Shown here in pieces: positions 1 to 13,045 of a stretch of 64,000 bases of DNA. The position numbers were made by a program, and so were the translations under genes. Within the stretch, counting starts at the first letter, position 1. Every line of letters begins with the position of its first letter. Below the pieces are notes generated by a model that did no database searches, was not told where the DNA came from, and worked only from the letters and a program-made list of their open reading frames with translations. This stretch comes from Brassica napus (taxonomy: Eukaryota > Streptophyta > Magnoliopsida > Brassicales > Brassicaceae), in the NCBI RefSeq assembly GCF_020379485.1, contig NC_063446.1, forward strand, positions 10,215,597 through 10,279,596, read 5' to 3'.

Positions 1-378
1 GTATTTAATAATACAGTATCGAAAAATGTATAATTTGAAACAATGGCGATTCCGTAGAGATCTGGAGTCGGCCAGTGAAGCGCGCGGGTTTTGGTTTGTG
101 TAAAGATAATCTAGCTAGTTGGGAATATATTTAAGTGGCTATTTTGTTGGATTTAAAATTGTAATAGTGCCGGTTAATTAATATAATAGTATATTATTTT
201 CTAAAAACAGTGTATAATCTGACTCATGAACTGGCCTGTAATAGGCCATCCTAAACTTTGATATGATTGGCACCAAAAATTTCTGAACTTATGATATCTA
301 GGTAATCAGATTCTCACTCTTTCTTAATGATTTTGGTTTTTTTTTTCTGCAAAACTCCTATGAGTTTCATAATCATAA

Positions 379-583
379 GAGCACCATTATCGCATTGGGT
401 TTCTTATTTTGTTTTTTTAAGAAGGAACTAACCGCGGGCCGCCACATATCAGTGGGGTCCGCAAACAGCACTAAAGACGCACCAAAGACATCTCTTATTT
501 CGCTACTTCTGCATACGTTTTTTAAAAATTATGCGGGATCCATACCTTAAAACCTTTGTTTATATAGGGAGACAAAGGTGCTC
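379..583. mobile_element. Tourist/Harbinger-type MITE
   Basis: A 205-bp element bounded by inverted ends GAGCACC and GGTGCTC. A direct TAA lies on each side (376-378 and 584-586), the target-site duplication expected of PIF/Harbinger elements. No coding capacity is visible. The terminal match is short, so the family assignment is an inference. Confidence 0.5.
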
Positions 584-953
584 TAAGTATTTTTCTACAT
601 GCTAAGTATATATACCAATTCACGTTTTCGTATATGGAAATTCGTTTTAGTGTTACGAGTGAAAAGTTAATTCTATAGTTTACGTATTTCTCATAGATAA
701 CTTTCAAAAAGAAAAGAATTCTTGATATGAGAACCAAAACAAATATGTAATACGAGAGAGAGAAAAAATAGCATAAGATATTATATTTCAAAAACAAAAT
801 AGATTTTAAGAAGAAAATACATTTCAAAAGTAGGCCTATTCAAAAGTTTCTTTTTTTTAGAATAATATATTTCAACCGTTGATGAAGGAGAAATTAAAAT
901 TCTCCCGTCTATATGTAAATCTGAACCACACTCTTGTTTTTTCCCTCCTTTAG

Positions 954-1856
954 CGCCTTTCTGTGGATGAACAAAAGGCAGCCAGGTTCAATGAACCTGT
1001 AAGTTCTACGTTCTTGTTTTATTATTAACATCATCATTCTTCATCAGCCGTATAAGCATGCTCATCAATATTCTAGTATATACCATAGATCTATGATTCT
1101 TTATGCATATATATACCTAACTACACGAATCATTTTATTTCTTGAATTTCTTATTACAATTAGAAATGTAATTTATTAATCTTTAAAATTTCCAGCGACT
1201 TATATGTACACTAAGCTGTGAAACTGCAGACAAACTGGGCTGAGAAAGAGAGAACTATCTATGGCTTCTTTGGCAACTCATCACTTCATCACCGTTATGA
1301 TCATGGTATGTTTCTTTTGTTCGACTATGTTTCTTTGTTCAACTCATCTTTTAAATGTGATGAGTAAAGTAAAAACGTTTTAGCTGCAATTTCCATTAGT
1401 TTCGCTGGAACAATATTTCAGATCTTATATTATGCTGACATTCTTTTTTACCATTCATACTACGTCGTCACAAATCACAATTATAAAGCTTCTTACAAAA
1501 AAATGTGTTTTTCTTTTCTTACAAAGCCAAATCTAAAATGCTCATTTTGCAAAAATGAATATTCATTTTACTTTTATATTGTAGAAGTATTCATTTTGCT
1601 TTTATTACGGCGGAATAAACACTATTTTTTCTTACTATTTTAGTTCAAATTTTTAATTATGTATGGTCTGGATATATAAGAAATGCCTGAGTCTGTAGGT
1701 AAACGTTTCATTTATTTTTAACTCCATGCAGGATCAGGCTCAAAAAACGGCGTAGAACCGAGTCCAAACATTATCTCATCAAAATATACTCAAGCGAGAG
1801 GATTGATCAATATGAATATGATCTATAAGATGTTCGTGTTTGATAGAATAATATGA
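954..1856 (+). CDS. 3' exons of an unrecognised gene
   Basis: Three segments, 954-998, 1230-1305 and 1732-1856, each have clean acceptor and/or donor sites (CTTTAG before, GTAAGT and GTATG after) and join in one open frame. The frame starts RLSVDEQKAARFNEP, continues TNWAEKERTIYGFFGNSS and ends FDRII before TGA at 1854-1856. The first segment opens with an acceptor, so a 5' exon must lie upstream; I see none in 1-953, so it may be outside the window. I do not recognise the protein. Phase agreement across two introns is the only support; codon use is unremarkable. Confidence 0.35.
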
Positions 1857-3365
1857 GTCATGACTTCGTGTCCACGGCTTGAAACAAGAAAAAGAGTTCC
1901 CCTTTCAGAAACTTCAATCTCTTTATTAAGAGAGCACAATAAACAAAATTTATATGTATTGTCTTCTTGCATTCTCATTTTGATTTTCTGTTTTTTCTTG
2001 GACAATGGATTAGTTTCACCTGTTTGTAACCTTTTTCTTAAAACTGAATTTTGTCGAGGCCTATATATATATATATCTTTTAATACATGTCAACAATGTG
2101 CAATACTTATAACGATAAGCAAATGTATCCAGTTATCTAAGAACATATCCAAATGCAAGTTTTTAAACATGAATTTACAAAATAAAAATATTGATATATT
2201 TTTAATAAGGTTAATTTGAAAATACCTAATAATTATAATATACTTATTTTTCTTAATATTTATGTAGAAAATTTTAGAGCCCCATGACACATTTCACCCC
2301 TCTTGTCGAGAGCGTCAAATTCTTGCAGACTAAAAAAACTTGTTCACTGGCTCTATAATTATCACATAATCATTTTCCAGCTTTACTCGCCCGATATCGC
2401 GGATGACTTTTTAATAGGTCAGTCATCTTTAGATGTGTGCCCTAAAAAGATAAATGTACTGTAGGCAAACTAATTTTTTAAACATTTCGTATACCACAGT
2501 ATTACAAAACCATGAGATTTCTCAACATAGATATTTTATAACCAAAAATATAAGAAAATGAAATATCATCCATTCAGTTTATGAGAAATTCATCCAAAAT
2601 ATTTCAAATGAGATATTTTAAAATATTTTGGGGTGAATTTATCAACAATTAAGATATTCATTCAGTTTTTTTTTTGTTTATTCGACTGGTCTAAAATATT
2701 GCTAAGTATTTATACGCATCCCATTTAAAAAACATTAAATATCATGTGTTGTTACATTGACATTTTATCCTTCAAAATTTACTATTTACTTTTCTCAATA
2801 TTCAATTTTGCTTAGTCTGTTGCCAAGCCAACATCAACCAACTAACTGAACCCTGGATAACATTCCACTCTCATTAGCATTAGTAATCCATTTTCCTTAT
2901 GCCTCAACAAATTGAGAGAGAGCTCAGAATGTGTAAACAATATGTTGTCCGTTGTATTTGAGCCTAGAATCCACATCTTCCCTTATAAGCTCATCTTATA
3001 CTGGTTGAAATATAGTATCTAAACATTGAAGGTTGGATAATAAACCAGGCCATTGAAGTCTGAATTTAACATTGAGGTTAGAGATTATCTCCAAATATAC
3101 TTTGCTTTCCTTTGACGGGTGACAAGAGAGGCGACACTGTAACTAGGTACGGTCCACTTTAACTAGATAAGAGAGGTGATCTTGTCAAGCTTTTTCATGT
3201 GGCAATTTTGTTTTTGAGAAGGATTAGCAACAAAATATTTATGAATTGTACTGCAACCAACAAGTTTTGTTGTATCAGAAGAAACAGTGAGAACCTTGTT
3301 GAGAATGCATTGCAAGAAACCTTTACATGTCTGGTTGAAACTTGAAATTGTTGTGTGATATGGAC
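1857..3365. other. AT-rich spacer with an inverted repeat
   Basis: No convincing coding exon is seen. An imperfect inverted repeat (arms about 2586-2604 and 2621-2640, around AAATTCATCCAAAATATTT) could fold into a hairpin and may be a decayed MITE. The part nearest 3365 is presumably the 3' UTR of the minus-strand gene that follows. Confidence 0.4.
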
Positions 3366-5040
3366 TCACATGACGTCTGTACCCACAGGATCCACAGAGA
3401 AATGAAGAGCTACTGATTTCTCTATAAACGGCTCGAACTGAGACCTCCACATCTGAAATTAAAAAGTGTCTCTATTCAATCTTGTATCATATAATATGAA
3501 GTGAGTTATAAAGGTTCAAGTTCAGAAAAGGTCTTTACATCTTTATACTCTCTGCCCTCAACGAAAATCTCCATGGCGTCAACTGTGGGAAGTGGCATAA
3601 GCAAGAGTGAGAAGGAGACTTAAGTGAGGAAAAAAAACTGTTGCTAAATTTGGAAAAGTGATTACAGGAACGGAATCGAACTACTGCTGCATGCGTGAAT
3701 TCCTCACTGCTTTTATTAAAGTTTGAACCTGAACATAAAATAATCAAATGGCTATTAGAATCAACTTGATGTTGGCTATATATAGATTTTATGAATGTCA
3801 TTCTAAAGTATAGTTTATAGGTACCTTGAGTAGACTGGACAATTAATGATGGAAGAGATGAAGTTAGCTGCGCAAAAGAATCCGTTGCATCTTTAATGTT
3901 CTTCTCTGAAGCGTTCTTGGCAAAAGTAACCAGAAGAACAAACTCTTCTCCGTAGTTGTACTCCTGCAACAGGGAAGTAACTCGGTCTATTTACATAACT
4001 TGACACTAGAAAGCAGTAAAAATCTTGTCTCTAAAGCTGTGGATATGATTCATACCTCGCCCTTTCGGAATATCGAAAGGATGTCATCTTCAACCTCTGA
4101 TTCATAGTCCACATTAGTTAGCCCCTGAAGCATTAAGGACGAGACATCTAAGTAGAGAAGAACAAGAAGAATAAGAAGGCGAGAAGACAGGGCTAACGAG
4201 AGGAATGGCGTTTTACATGTGAGAGGGCATACATGGCAGAATGGTGTTACATGTTCGTTGAGAACTTTCAAGAAGAGAGGGTTCTCATAGAACATCTCAA
4301 GGTCTTCCTTCCTCTGGAACCGCACAAAGAGAGCGTGTGTGAAGTCTCCACTGCTTTTATCACCAATGCTACCTGTGAGAGTAAAACTGAATCGATAAAG
4401 ATTGTTTTTTTTGTTTTTAATTTATAAACACACAACACAAGAAGAGTACTCGGAGAGGCTCACCGACAGAGATAGCAACAATGCCTCTCATTTGGTACTG
4501 AGAAGTGTAAAGATAGTCAAGCATATCTTTTTCTTTCTCCTCAGACAACAAACTCTGTTTCGCTTTCAGTAAACACACATGCTCCACTACTTTCCTATAA
4601 GAGCAGTAGTTTGATACATAACTAAAGTCATAAACTTTTCTCAAGAACTTCACACAAGGAGCTTAAAAACAGAGATAACCTTGTCTGAATCGAATTGGAA
4701 CTGGCGATTCGATCATCATCAGCAGCTGAAAATGCTACTCCTTGGTGCTTTGTTCGGGATTGATGCAGAAACACGCCTCCATTAGACCCAAATCCTTCAA
4801 ATTTCAAGAATAAGAATCTTTAGGACACTAAAGGATTGTTTTTTTTTTTTTTTGCATTAGTGAAACAGAGTCAATTTTGTCAAAATGTAGGTCGAAATTG
4901 ACGCAATCCCGAGAGAGAAATAGAGATGATTTGAACTGAGGAAGATAGAGAATCGAAAACCCAGAAGGAAAAACCGAAACTTTACCTCTAGTGAGAAATG
5001 GGTGAGCCAAACGAGGGAGAGCCAAAGCTTGATGGATCAT
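3366..5040 (-). CDS. stress-responsive A/B-barrel (Dabb) protein, two domains
   Basis: Nine exons on the minus strand: 5040-4986, 4794-4680, 4594-4464, 4372-4233, 4124-4056, 3963-3825, 3728-3666, 3582-3539 and 3452-3366. They sum to 843 nt, 280 residues. Each half carries the ferredoxin-like Dabb pattern: a KQSLLSEEKEKDMLDYLY helix and FTHALFVRFQRKEDLEMFYE strand in the first, and a repeat (FTHAAVVRF, MEIFVEGREYKDMW, LHFSVDPVGT) in the second. The N-terminus lacks acidic residues and may be a plastid transit peptide. Dabb proteins are small dimeric barrels; the catalytic role of this plant group is uncertain. By position it matches At2g32500. Exons 7 and 8 were separated because straight translation of that stretch loses the domain; splicing at 3666/3582 restores it. 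Confidence 0.85.
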
Positions 5041-5149
5041 CTTTGAGTGTCGCAGTGTGTTTTGTTTTCTCTTTATCACTTGAATAAGAGCTAATAAGAT
5101 TTATTTGGAGTTTGTGGTAGTTATAGTTTTGCAGTTTGACATGCAAAAA

Positions 5150-5470
5150 TTATACAGCTCGGCATTCGGTTTATACGGTTTTTTGGGTTCTAAAAAAATG
5201 TCACCAAAGTAAACTGATCTAAATTTTGGTTTGGTTCGGAGTTTGGATTAGTCTGTTCAAATTTTGACTGTTATTGTTTATTCCGAATTAAACCGAAATT
5301 GTTTTTTTTTTGTCAAAACCGAAACTGTTTATATATTAGTTTATTTGGTTAATTTAGTAGAGAAAAAAACGGGTGTAAATTTCGGTTTATTCAGATTGTT
5401 TTGCTATGTTCCAAACCGATCGGTTAATTACCAAACTGAACCGAATTGAAAACCGATTAAATTTAAAAAA
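5150..5470. repeat. AACCGAA/TTCGGTT-rich tract
   Basis: Upstream of the Dabb gene, short motifs such as GGTTTGGTTCGG, AACCGAA and AACCGAATTG recur on both strands for about 300 bp. This degenerate low-complexity sequence is common in Brassicaceae spacers. No element ends are recognisable. Confidence 0.4.
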
Positions 5471-5774
5471 ATTGCCGATCAGTTAATGTCTTCGACCGGA
5501 AGTTTAATAAAACAAAAATCAAAAATATATGCTTTCAAATTGTTTTTTGTTCTTAAAATTAAAATTCTTATTAAATATCTATAGTCCGAAAATATCTTAA
5601 TTTGTTATGTCTAACACTGTTTTGTTCACGAGGACCAAAGACCACTTGCCAGTTCTTGCATGGTTATTCACATTATTTCTACTCGTACCTTCATCTCTCC
5701 TCCATATACAACAATCAAATATTCTTGCATCCCTAGTAAGACATGCAGATCAATCACATGTCGGTCCTTACGAG

Positions 5775-5938
5775 CAGACCCGGCCCGCTACGGAAGCATT
5801 AGAAGTGGCCGCGTAGGGGCTCAAGCCCTTTTCCAGTTTTTTAAGCTACTTCTATTTATTGATTATTTTTTTAAAAAAAATCACCTAGCTAAAACCTAGT
5901 TTTTGAATGGGGCCTCCAAAAGAGGTGGACCGGCGCCG
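5775..5938. mobile_element. hAT-type MITE, 164 bp
   Basis: The element starts CAGACCCGGCCC and ends GGACCGGCGCCG, so its ends are imperfect inverted repeats. It is flanked by a perfect 8-bp duplication CTTACGAG at 5767-5774 and 5939-5946. An 8-bp duplication with CAG-starting, GC-rich ends is the signature of hAT transposons. It is too short to encode a transposase, hence non-autonomous. Confidence 0.65.
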
Positions 5939-5946
5939 CTTACGAG

Positions 5947-7586
5947 ATCAACTCCAACCTGATCTTGGTGAATATCATAGAATGCGTCAGATTCTTCCCC
6001 ATATGTACCCCATATCCTTTACCAAATTCTCTGTTATGAGAAAATGATTTTAATTTATCATCTAAATCAGTATATGGCACTTATCCTTCGCATAAGTGAG
6101 TCTTTGACACACATAATATTGTTATATTCTTTCAAAGTTGTATAATATCGTGATTAATCCTCCTTCTCGAGGTAGATTAACTACCTTTCATCATCATACC
6201 GGCCTTGTGACGTCAAACAAAACTTGTACATGAACATATTCCCTGTCCTAGGATTTCTCTAGATCAAAAGCAATTTCCCTCACCTCTATAATAATCTCAC
6301 TGATTGCCATGATGTATGTCATTGTATAGTAGTTGACGATATGTTCTTGATATGCACCCACATCAATATATATACTTCAAATAGTCTTCAGGGAAATACT
6401 CCAAAAAATTATATTAGCCATATAAATCTACTGTAATGCACAACAAGCAAACTTATTATTCAAGGGATCAAATCCTCATGGATCAAGGTCATGTAAAATT
6501 AAACTAAGACAATTGTGGTTGTAAATGTAAATGCAATGTAAACTTACAGATTAAAATCGGTTCTAAGAAAACACATATGACAAAATGATTACGAGACATA
6601 AAATGCAATGGTCACGTTTGTAAACCTCAAACTTAACTAGACTAAAATTTTCCCAAATATATATTAACCCCTACTTCCACATGTACAAAGACTAAGTTAG
6701 TACTAAAACCAATTCAAATGAAAAAATCTACAGATTATCCCCTATTATAACAAATAAATTTCAGTAATCCATGAATTCTGTTGAAAATCTAAAAATTAGT
6801 ATTCAACAAATTTCCAGATATCTCAGACATGGAATTAGAGAAAACTCGGATCAACGACAAAGAATAGATAATCGTATAAAGAAAATAAAAATCGGGTTTA
6901 GAAATCTTTTCAAGAGGTAGAGTCAAAACTTCGTCTTTCTAAAAATAAAGGGCTCCACAAACTATTTTGAAAAGAAAAGTGTAGCCTAACAATAGCTGAA
7001 ATTACGGTGAATATGTCAAAATTACACCATGGTCAGGAAGATTTCCTTTTTTTTTTTGAACCATAGGTCTGGAATTGATGGATCAAAAAAATAGATCGAT
7101 CGATATGTGTGCATAATGTTTGGTCTCATTGTTTCTGGCCAATCCATAATTTCTCGATGTTTTTTCATGCATTGTATTGATCGATCTGAACTCCATTTGA
7201 GGTTGTTTTGTTCCAATCATTTCTCATCACGCCTCAAATTATATCCAAATGTTGTTTTAACATGAAAAGACTTTAACGTTACAAAAGACTCAAAAATGAT
7301 TGAATACCGAAATTAGAACAACTTCAAACACACAACCCATAAGATGTTTCAACCATAAATCAATGATAATTCTCCATTTATTTAAAGTCATCATAACTTG
7401 TTCAAAGTCGTGCTCTTATTCAAATGTGAACTGAAATCTATATGTAAATGACACTACACATCTACACAATCACACACTTGCAACTGTATTGGTGTTTCCA
7501 AAATAAAATTCAACATGATTTGACGTTATGGATTAAGTGTTATCATGAATATCTTGTTCCTCTCACAGGAAAAATATTAAGGAATA
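5947..7586. other. spacer, no gene seen
   Basis: AT-rich sequence with stops in all frames. I see no gene, RNA or clear element ends. Confidence 0.5.
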
Positions 7587-8790
7587 TGTGATAGCGTTAA
7601 AGGCGCTTTCTCTTCTTCCAGCGACATCGCCATGAACGCTTTATTAATTCGTCATCAAACTTTACAACAGAAATATAGCACTTCACATTTTTTCCACCAC
7701 CTGTAGAAAAACACCACTAGAGTTGTTAAGGAGTAAGTGGCTCTCAAAAACTTCTAATAACTCTAAACACATCACAAAGAAACATAAAAGATTACTTTCT
7801 TTCATCCATAAATTTATTTTAATCTCACAAAGTCTCACCACAAGAAAATAAAATCCAGTCTTATTTCTTAGGTGTCAAAGACTATATCTGAAAAGAGTCT
7901 TAGTTAAGTTTGTATGTTGATGACAAAAAAAAAACTATATATCTTAAAAAAAAGAGCCGTAGGTTCAAAAAGAGAACCAAAAAGAACAAAATTGATCCAA
8001 ACCATAACTGTAAACTGTTTTTTTTTAACTCATGTAATATATCAATAGACAAGGACACGTCCGTGCACAAGGGCAAATGCATCTTATAAACAATGGGGCA
8101 TGCGCACTTGTAAAAATATTAAAAATCGAAAATTTTGTTGAAAACACTAAACTTTGTTAAATGACATGTTAAAAGTTAGTTTGTGCACCTTTAATAACCC
8201 GAGTTCTATTTTCATATATTTTCATATCTATTCTATTAAAACTGAACTACATTATTGAATTAACATTTAGGTAACTTTTGATTTACGATTTATGCTATTG
8301 TAATTTTTTGCATTTTCAGATTTTCAGTAAGGGTATTAACCTCAAATCAATCTAGTTAAATTAGTTATAAAATAATTAATTTATAATATTTTTCAATATC
8401 TTTTTAATTTTATTTGTAAACATATATTCTTTTTCAAATATAAAAGATCTTATAAAAATCTTCTTAGTATCTATTTTAAATTAAATAATTAACTTCAAAA
8501 TTACTATCAAATATATATGATTATACATTTATTTATTACATTTTAATTAAAATGATAAATAAAAATAAAAATATTTATATGTTGAATAAATATAATTATA
8601 TAATTAAGTTATTGTAAATTCTAAATATTTTGTGGATAATTGTGAGTTTTTCTATCAAACATACACAATATTTAGATCAATACGAGAATATTAAAAGTGG
8701 ATTAGAAAATTTGGATTGTAAATAATATTCTTAAACTTTTACCAGTGTAAAACAGATTAGAATAGATTAATGTTTGTCAAAATTATTTCG
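7587..8790. repeat. dispersed repeat, copy 1 (uninterrupted)
   Basis: This stretch matches 14595-16700 over its length, starting at GATAGCGTTAAAGGCGC and running to the shared stretch near CATACACAATATTTAGATC. It lacks two insertions present in the other copy, so it shows the empty sites for both. Near 8227 a start resembling Helitron 5' ends (A|TCTATTCTATTAAAACTG) is visible, so part of the repeat may be Helitron-derived. Confidence 0.6.
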
Positions 8791-9210
8791 CCCTTTTAAA
8801 ATGCGGGTAAAATCTAATTTGTTATTAATTGTGCATCCAGTAAATATGTTCTCTAGATTCTTCCCTGGTCTGTAGATATGATAACATATTTCTGGTCAAA
8901 CGCATATTAAGATTTATTATAAGAAGATAGAACAAATCTAACAAAACAAACATATAAATTCTCTTTCCATGTAATTTTTCTGGAAGTATTATTATTTTCT
9001 TGCTTTGACAATTATAATTCAATTATATTTTGATACGTAACCAAAAAAATCATTAGAGAGAATTTTGGTCAATTACATATTTGAAGCATGTGTGCATCTT
9101 AGCCCCTATATAATTCTTCTCCCATTCATCAACTGCCGCAACACTCTGATCTGAATTATTTCTCTCGCAGAGAAAAAAATCGGCTAGAGAATTTCTTCCG
9201 GCTTCCAAAA

Positions 9211-12200
9211 ATGGTGAATCTACCAGATTCCCTATACGAAGACTACACTATATCCAGGGTGAATCTTCCCTCTGCTTTAGCCTCCACCGTCCCACCTTCA
9301 CCGGACATAAGAATGATTATCAAGTGGGTCGATGATCTTCATAATAATATCCCATCCACCTTCGATTTCGCGCTGCAGAATCTCACCATTGTAAGCGCTA
9401 AAAATATTATATCCCCTGTTTTCTGTACTATATGATTTTAGTTTATTAATTTTTCTATTGATTACCTGTTTATTTTTTTATTATTTTTCTTCTATTGATT
9501 ACCTGTTTTTTTTTTTTTTTTTGAACACATATTGATTACCTGTTTAGTTGCATCAATTAACATGCTTTGTGTTTTTAAGTCTGATAGACTACTTAATCTC
9601 TTGTGAAGGACTGTCACTATTTTCAGCGGGGTAAAATTTTGATATCTCCTTTGTTACTTGCTGCATAGGTTAACAAAATTATGCCAGTGTCCATCTTATA
9701 TTGTATGATAATAAGGATATGACTAACAAAAATATCATCAAAATCTTTATCTCTCATTGTCACATTCATTTGTGACAATTTTGTTCATATCCATCTTATA
9801 TTTGGTTGCCTGACATAAAATATTCTTGCTTTTAGTTAAATTTAGCCTTGATCATGCATACAAGAAACAAACAATTGTCATTACCTCTCTTTTGTTTGTA
9901 TCCGTTTATTTTTTGACATTTTATCATTAGATCGGCTTTCAGAAAAAAAAAAATTTTTGGCTTTAGGAGATTTAGTGATATTTCTCATCATAAGACACAA
10001 TCAGTTCATATTCCTATTTTAATTGCACCCTTTAATTTTGATGATTATCAGCATCATACACGACTCTCAGAATTCTTGTGGGGTTTAAAGATCTTGCGGT
10101 TTTTTATCACAATTACAAACACTCATTTGTTATCCTCCTTTCATTTGTTTATATTTTATGATTATTGGCATTGTAGCGTTTGCTCGATTTTCGCAATTTT
10201 ATGATTTGGAGATATAGTGTTTTCTTATGTTAAGCAACATTCAATTGTTAATTATTCTTCTTTTGTTTGCTCTTTTGTTCATGATATGATAAGCCAAAAT
10301 CTTGTTCTTTTGTCTATTCTCTGTTTATGTGTATGTTTTATTTTCATAATTGCGATATAAAAATGTGTGTCAATAACCACCTCTCATATAGTTCCAAATT
10401 TCGATTTGTTTTTATGGATTGAGTTGCCACTTGATGTATTATAAGTTTTATCTTCAAATAAATGGTATGAAATTTGTTTTTCAAATTTACGGTAGATATA
10501 AATAATTGCCAAACATATTTTTAATGCAAGTATAGAAATATATCTCGGTAAGATTCGCATATATATATATATATATATAAAAATAGAATTTCATGATTTG
10601 GAAAATTGGAAATTTTGAAATTTGACATTTTCTTTTATCTTTGGTTTTCTAGACCGCTCATTTACAATCTTTTTTGATATACATAATTTAACTATGCCTT
10701 TATTGTCCATTGGTGAAAATCATTTTACTTAAAAGTTAGTTTTCAAAAATTAGATTGTATTATTAATCCAAATAAGTAAATAATTAAAAACAATGAAAAA
10801 TAGGAAACCAAATCTAAAAACACACTCTATTTTGCGTATGTATGACTAATGATTTCTCATATAAAATTATTTTCTTTATTTTTGGAATAGCTGAATTTCA
10901 AAGAGAGAATCTTCGCAATAATCCAAAATAATCTATTAACACCTTAGATAGAATTGACCACGACTATCACTCTCTTTTTATCTTATATTTACGAAATATC
11001 ACAAAGTTATACTCTAGCTGTATCATTTTAAGTGATGTTTAAGGTTTTTACATAAATATTAAGAAAATACAAAATCTTATGTAATTTATCTTGATCATAT
11101 AAAATAACATTAAATACAACTAATTCAACCAATACGAAAAAAATGTAGTATTTTGTAATTGGTCACAAGTTTCAAATGATTAAATTTTATCTAGAATTAT
11201 GAAACAAAATAAAAATTGTTAAACATCACTTAGAACTTAGAGTGATACTGAGGGAGTATATTAGTAGGTGAGAATTTATATTGTTTTTGGAATGTCAGAA
11301 ACTTATACTGTCACTATCTACCTTTTCTCCATGGCAGCATAGGAAAAATTTCGAGATCTTGCCTCGGCTTTTATGGAAATCTCATTTTACAGTGGCCATG
11401 CTGTTGCAGGTTCAGTACCTACCTACTAATTTGGTTTCACATATGACAAATGCTGATATATTTTGGCATTTTAAAACCTATTAGATTGATTAGACTTTCA
11501 AGATCTATCCATCTTTCGTTGTAGGCCCCTCGCTTTGTGATATTCACTTTGAATTTCATTCAATTTATGCAGGAGATCTTGAAAATCTACCCACACACTT
11601 CACGTCCAGTTTACTCACAGAACTGGATGCACCTTCGAGTGTACAACATTTTGCTTTTGTTCCAGGTTTTGTTTAGTCGCACATTTTTTCTGCTTTCTTC
11701 ACTTAAGAACCATTTAAAATCCTAAGCCTTAATTGGCTCTGTGATGTTATCTTCTTTTTCCTGTTATAGTGCATAACTCATTACCCAGAGACAAGAAACT
11801 GCTTTCTTAAGGGTATGTTTTCCTCCTTCATTGAAACAAAAATTCTCTTTTTATTTGCTATATTATTTTATATCGTACTAGAGCATATTTATTGATGGTA
11901 TTTCTTATAATATCCCACCAACTGAAAGAAAAAGAAAAACTGGAAAAGAAAGAAAATCGTTTCTTGTTTGAGAAACTTGAAAAAAGATCATGAGAAACGT
12001 TCAATATGTTTTGATAAGTGATTTAGTTTTATTATGTAAATATTGTAATATAAATAAATAATATTGATTTTCTATATGTAATATACTCTTTGAAGAGTAT
12101 CAAGGAGATGCTCTTTGCACTGTCTAAGAAATATCTCATCTTATGTTGGTTGTTGCAGCTGATATGCAATACTATTTCTATACTTTGATGGACATTAATC

Positions 12201-13045
12201 TCACCGATACGCGTCTTGAATGCCTAAGGCTTGGTGCATTGGGTGTCATTGCTCACATGTTGAGTCCGGTACATACATATTCTAAACCATCCTCATTTAC
12301 AAAATATATATTTGTCACAAAAAGCTATTGAATTTACTTAGAACATCCCACTTCTCTTACAGCCTGTAGACCCAGCTGTTGTTTGTTACCTTGTGAACAC
12401 AAGTTGTTTACAACATTGCACAAAAGCCATCGACATTGGCTCAACAGAATCAAAAACAGTAAGTTCCCTTCTCCTGCTGTAAATTAGACAAGAAGGAAAG
12501 CATTTTGAACTAACACTTCTTCAGATTGCTGTATTCATAATTAACAAGATTCTGTCCACTGGTGAGGGGCTTCAGTACTGCTGTGTCTTGCCTGATCGTT
12601 TTTTCTTCATAGACGGTCTCCTGAAAAGGCAGCTTATGTATCTTACCACCATGGCCAGACCTTGTCCCAGCTTGTTCAATCTTCTTGTTGGTTGCTACAC
12701 CAGTCTCTCCTACAAGCCCAGGTTTTTTTGCTATACACCTTTTGTATCTTTTTGAATTATTGGTTCTCAAGCAAACTTGATATTATATTCTGGTATGTAT
12801 TAGGGCTCGAAGGGGACTAAGGCGTTACCTTCCTGACATGCTGTTCAACAACACCTTTGCTAGTTTACTTGCTGTAAGATTGAAACCTTCTATTTACTGT
12901 TTTTAGCTCTGCATGGGTTTGGTTAATGCAACAATAGTCAAGACTCAGAGTGTATTTGTCTGTTTGTTTGTTTTTTCTTTCAAAGGCGGACCCAGCAGCT
13001 GAGAGGAATCGTCGGGAGCTGATTAAGAATCTGGAAATGAAATGA
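9211..13045 (+). CDS. Rcd1/CNOT9-like subunit of the CCR4-NOT complex
   Basis: Nine exons: 9211-9390, 11338-11409, 11573-11665, 11770-11812, 12159-12268, 12363-12458, 12525-12721, 12804-12873 and 12986-13045; 921 nt, 306 residues. NOT9 proteins are armadillo-repeat scaffolds that dock on NOT1 in the cytoplasmic mRNA deadenylase complex. Family signatures seen are EILPRLLWKSHFTVAMLLQ, CLRLGALGVIAHML, KTIAVFIINKIL and RYLPDMLFNNTFASLL before a short basic tail. It is clearly more divergent than canonical plant NOT9: the N-terminus starts MVNLPDSLYEDYT, and a typical HPDTR stretch reads HYPETR. This fits the divergent paralogue At2g32550, also supported by synteny. Intron 1 is about 1.95 kb and holds a MITE. 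The ATG at 9211 is the first in frame. Confidence 0.88.
9455..9545. repeat. triple ATTGATTACCTG with poly(T) insert
   Basis: Within intron 1 of the NOT9-like gene, CTATTGATTACCTGTTT occurs at about 9455 and 9492, and TATTGATTACCTGTTT again at 9530. The last two enclose a run of T followed by GAACACAT. This is the footprint expected of an extremely 5'-truncated poly(A) retroposon inserted on the minus strand. Confidence 0.4.
11010..11258. mobile_element. Stowaway-like MITE in intron 1
   Basis: Left end TACTCTAGCTGTATCA and right end TGATACTGAGGGAGTA are imperfect inverted repeats, and both continue inward into a shared AAGTGATGTTTAA. A TA dinucleotide flanks each end (11008-11009 and 11259-11260). 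The CTCCCTC-type end with TA duplication is typical of Tc1/mariner-derived Stowaway MITEs. It lies within an intron and should be removed by splicing. Confidence 0.55.
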
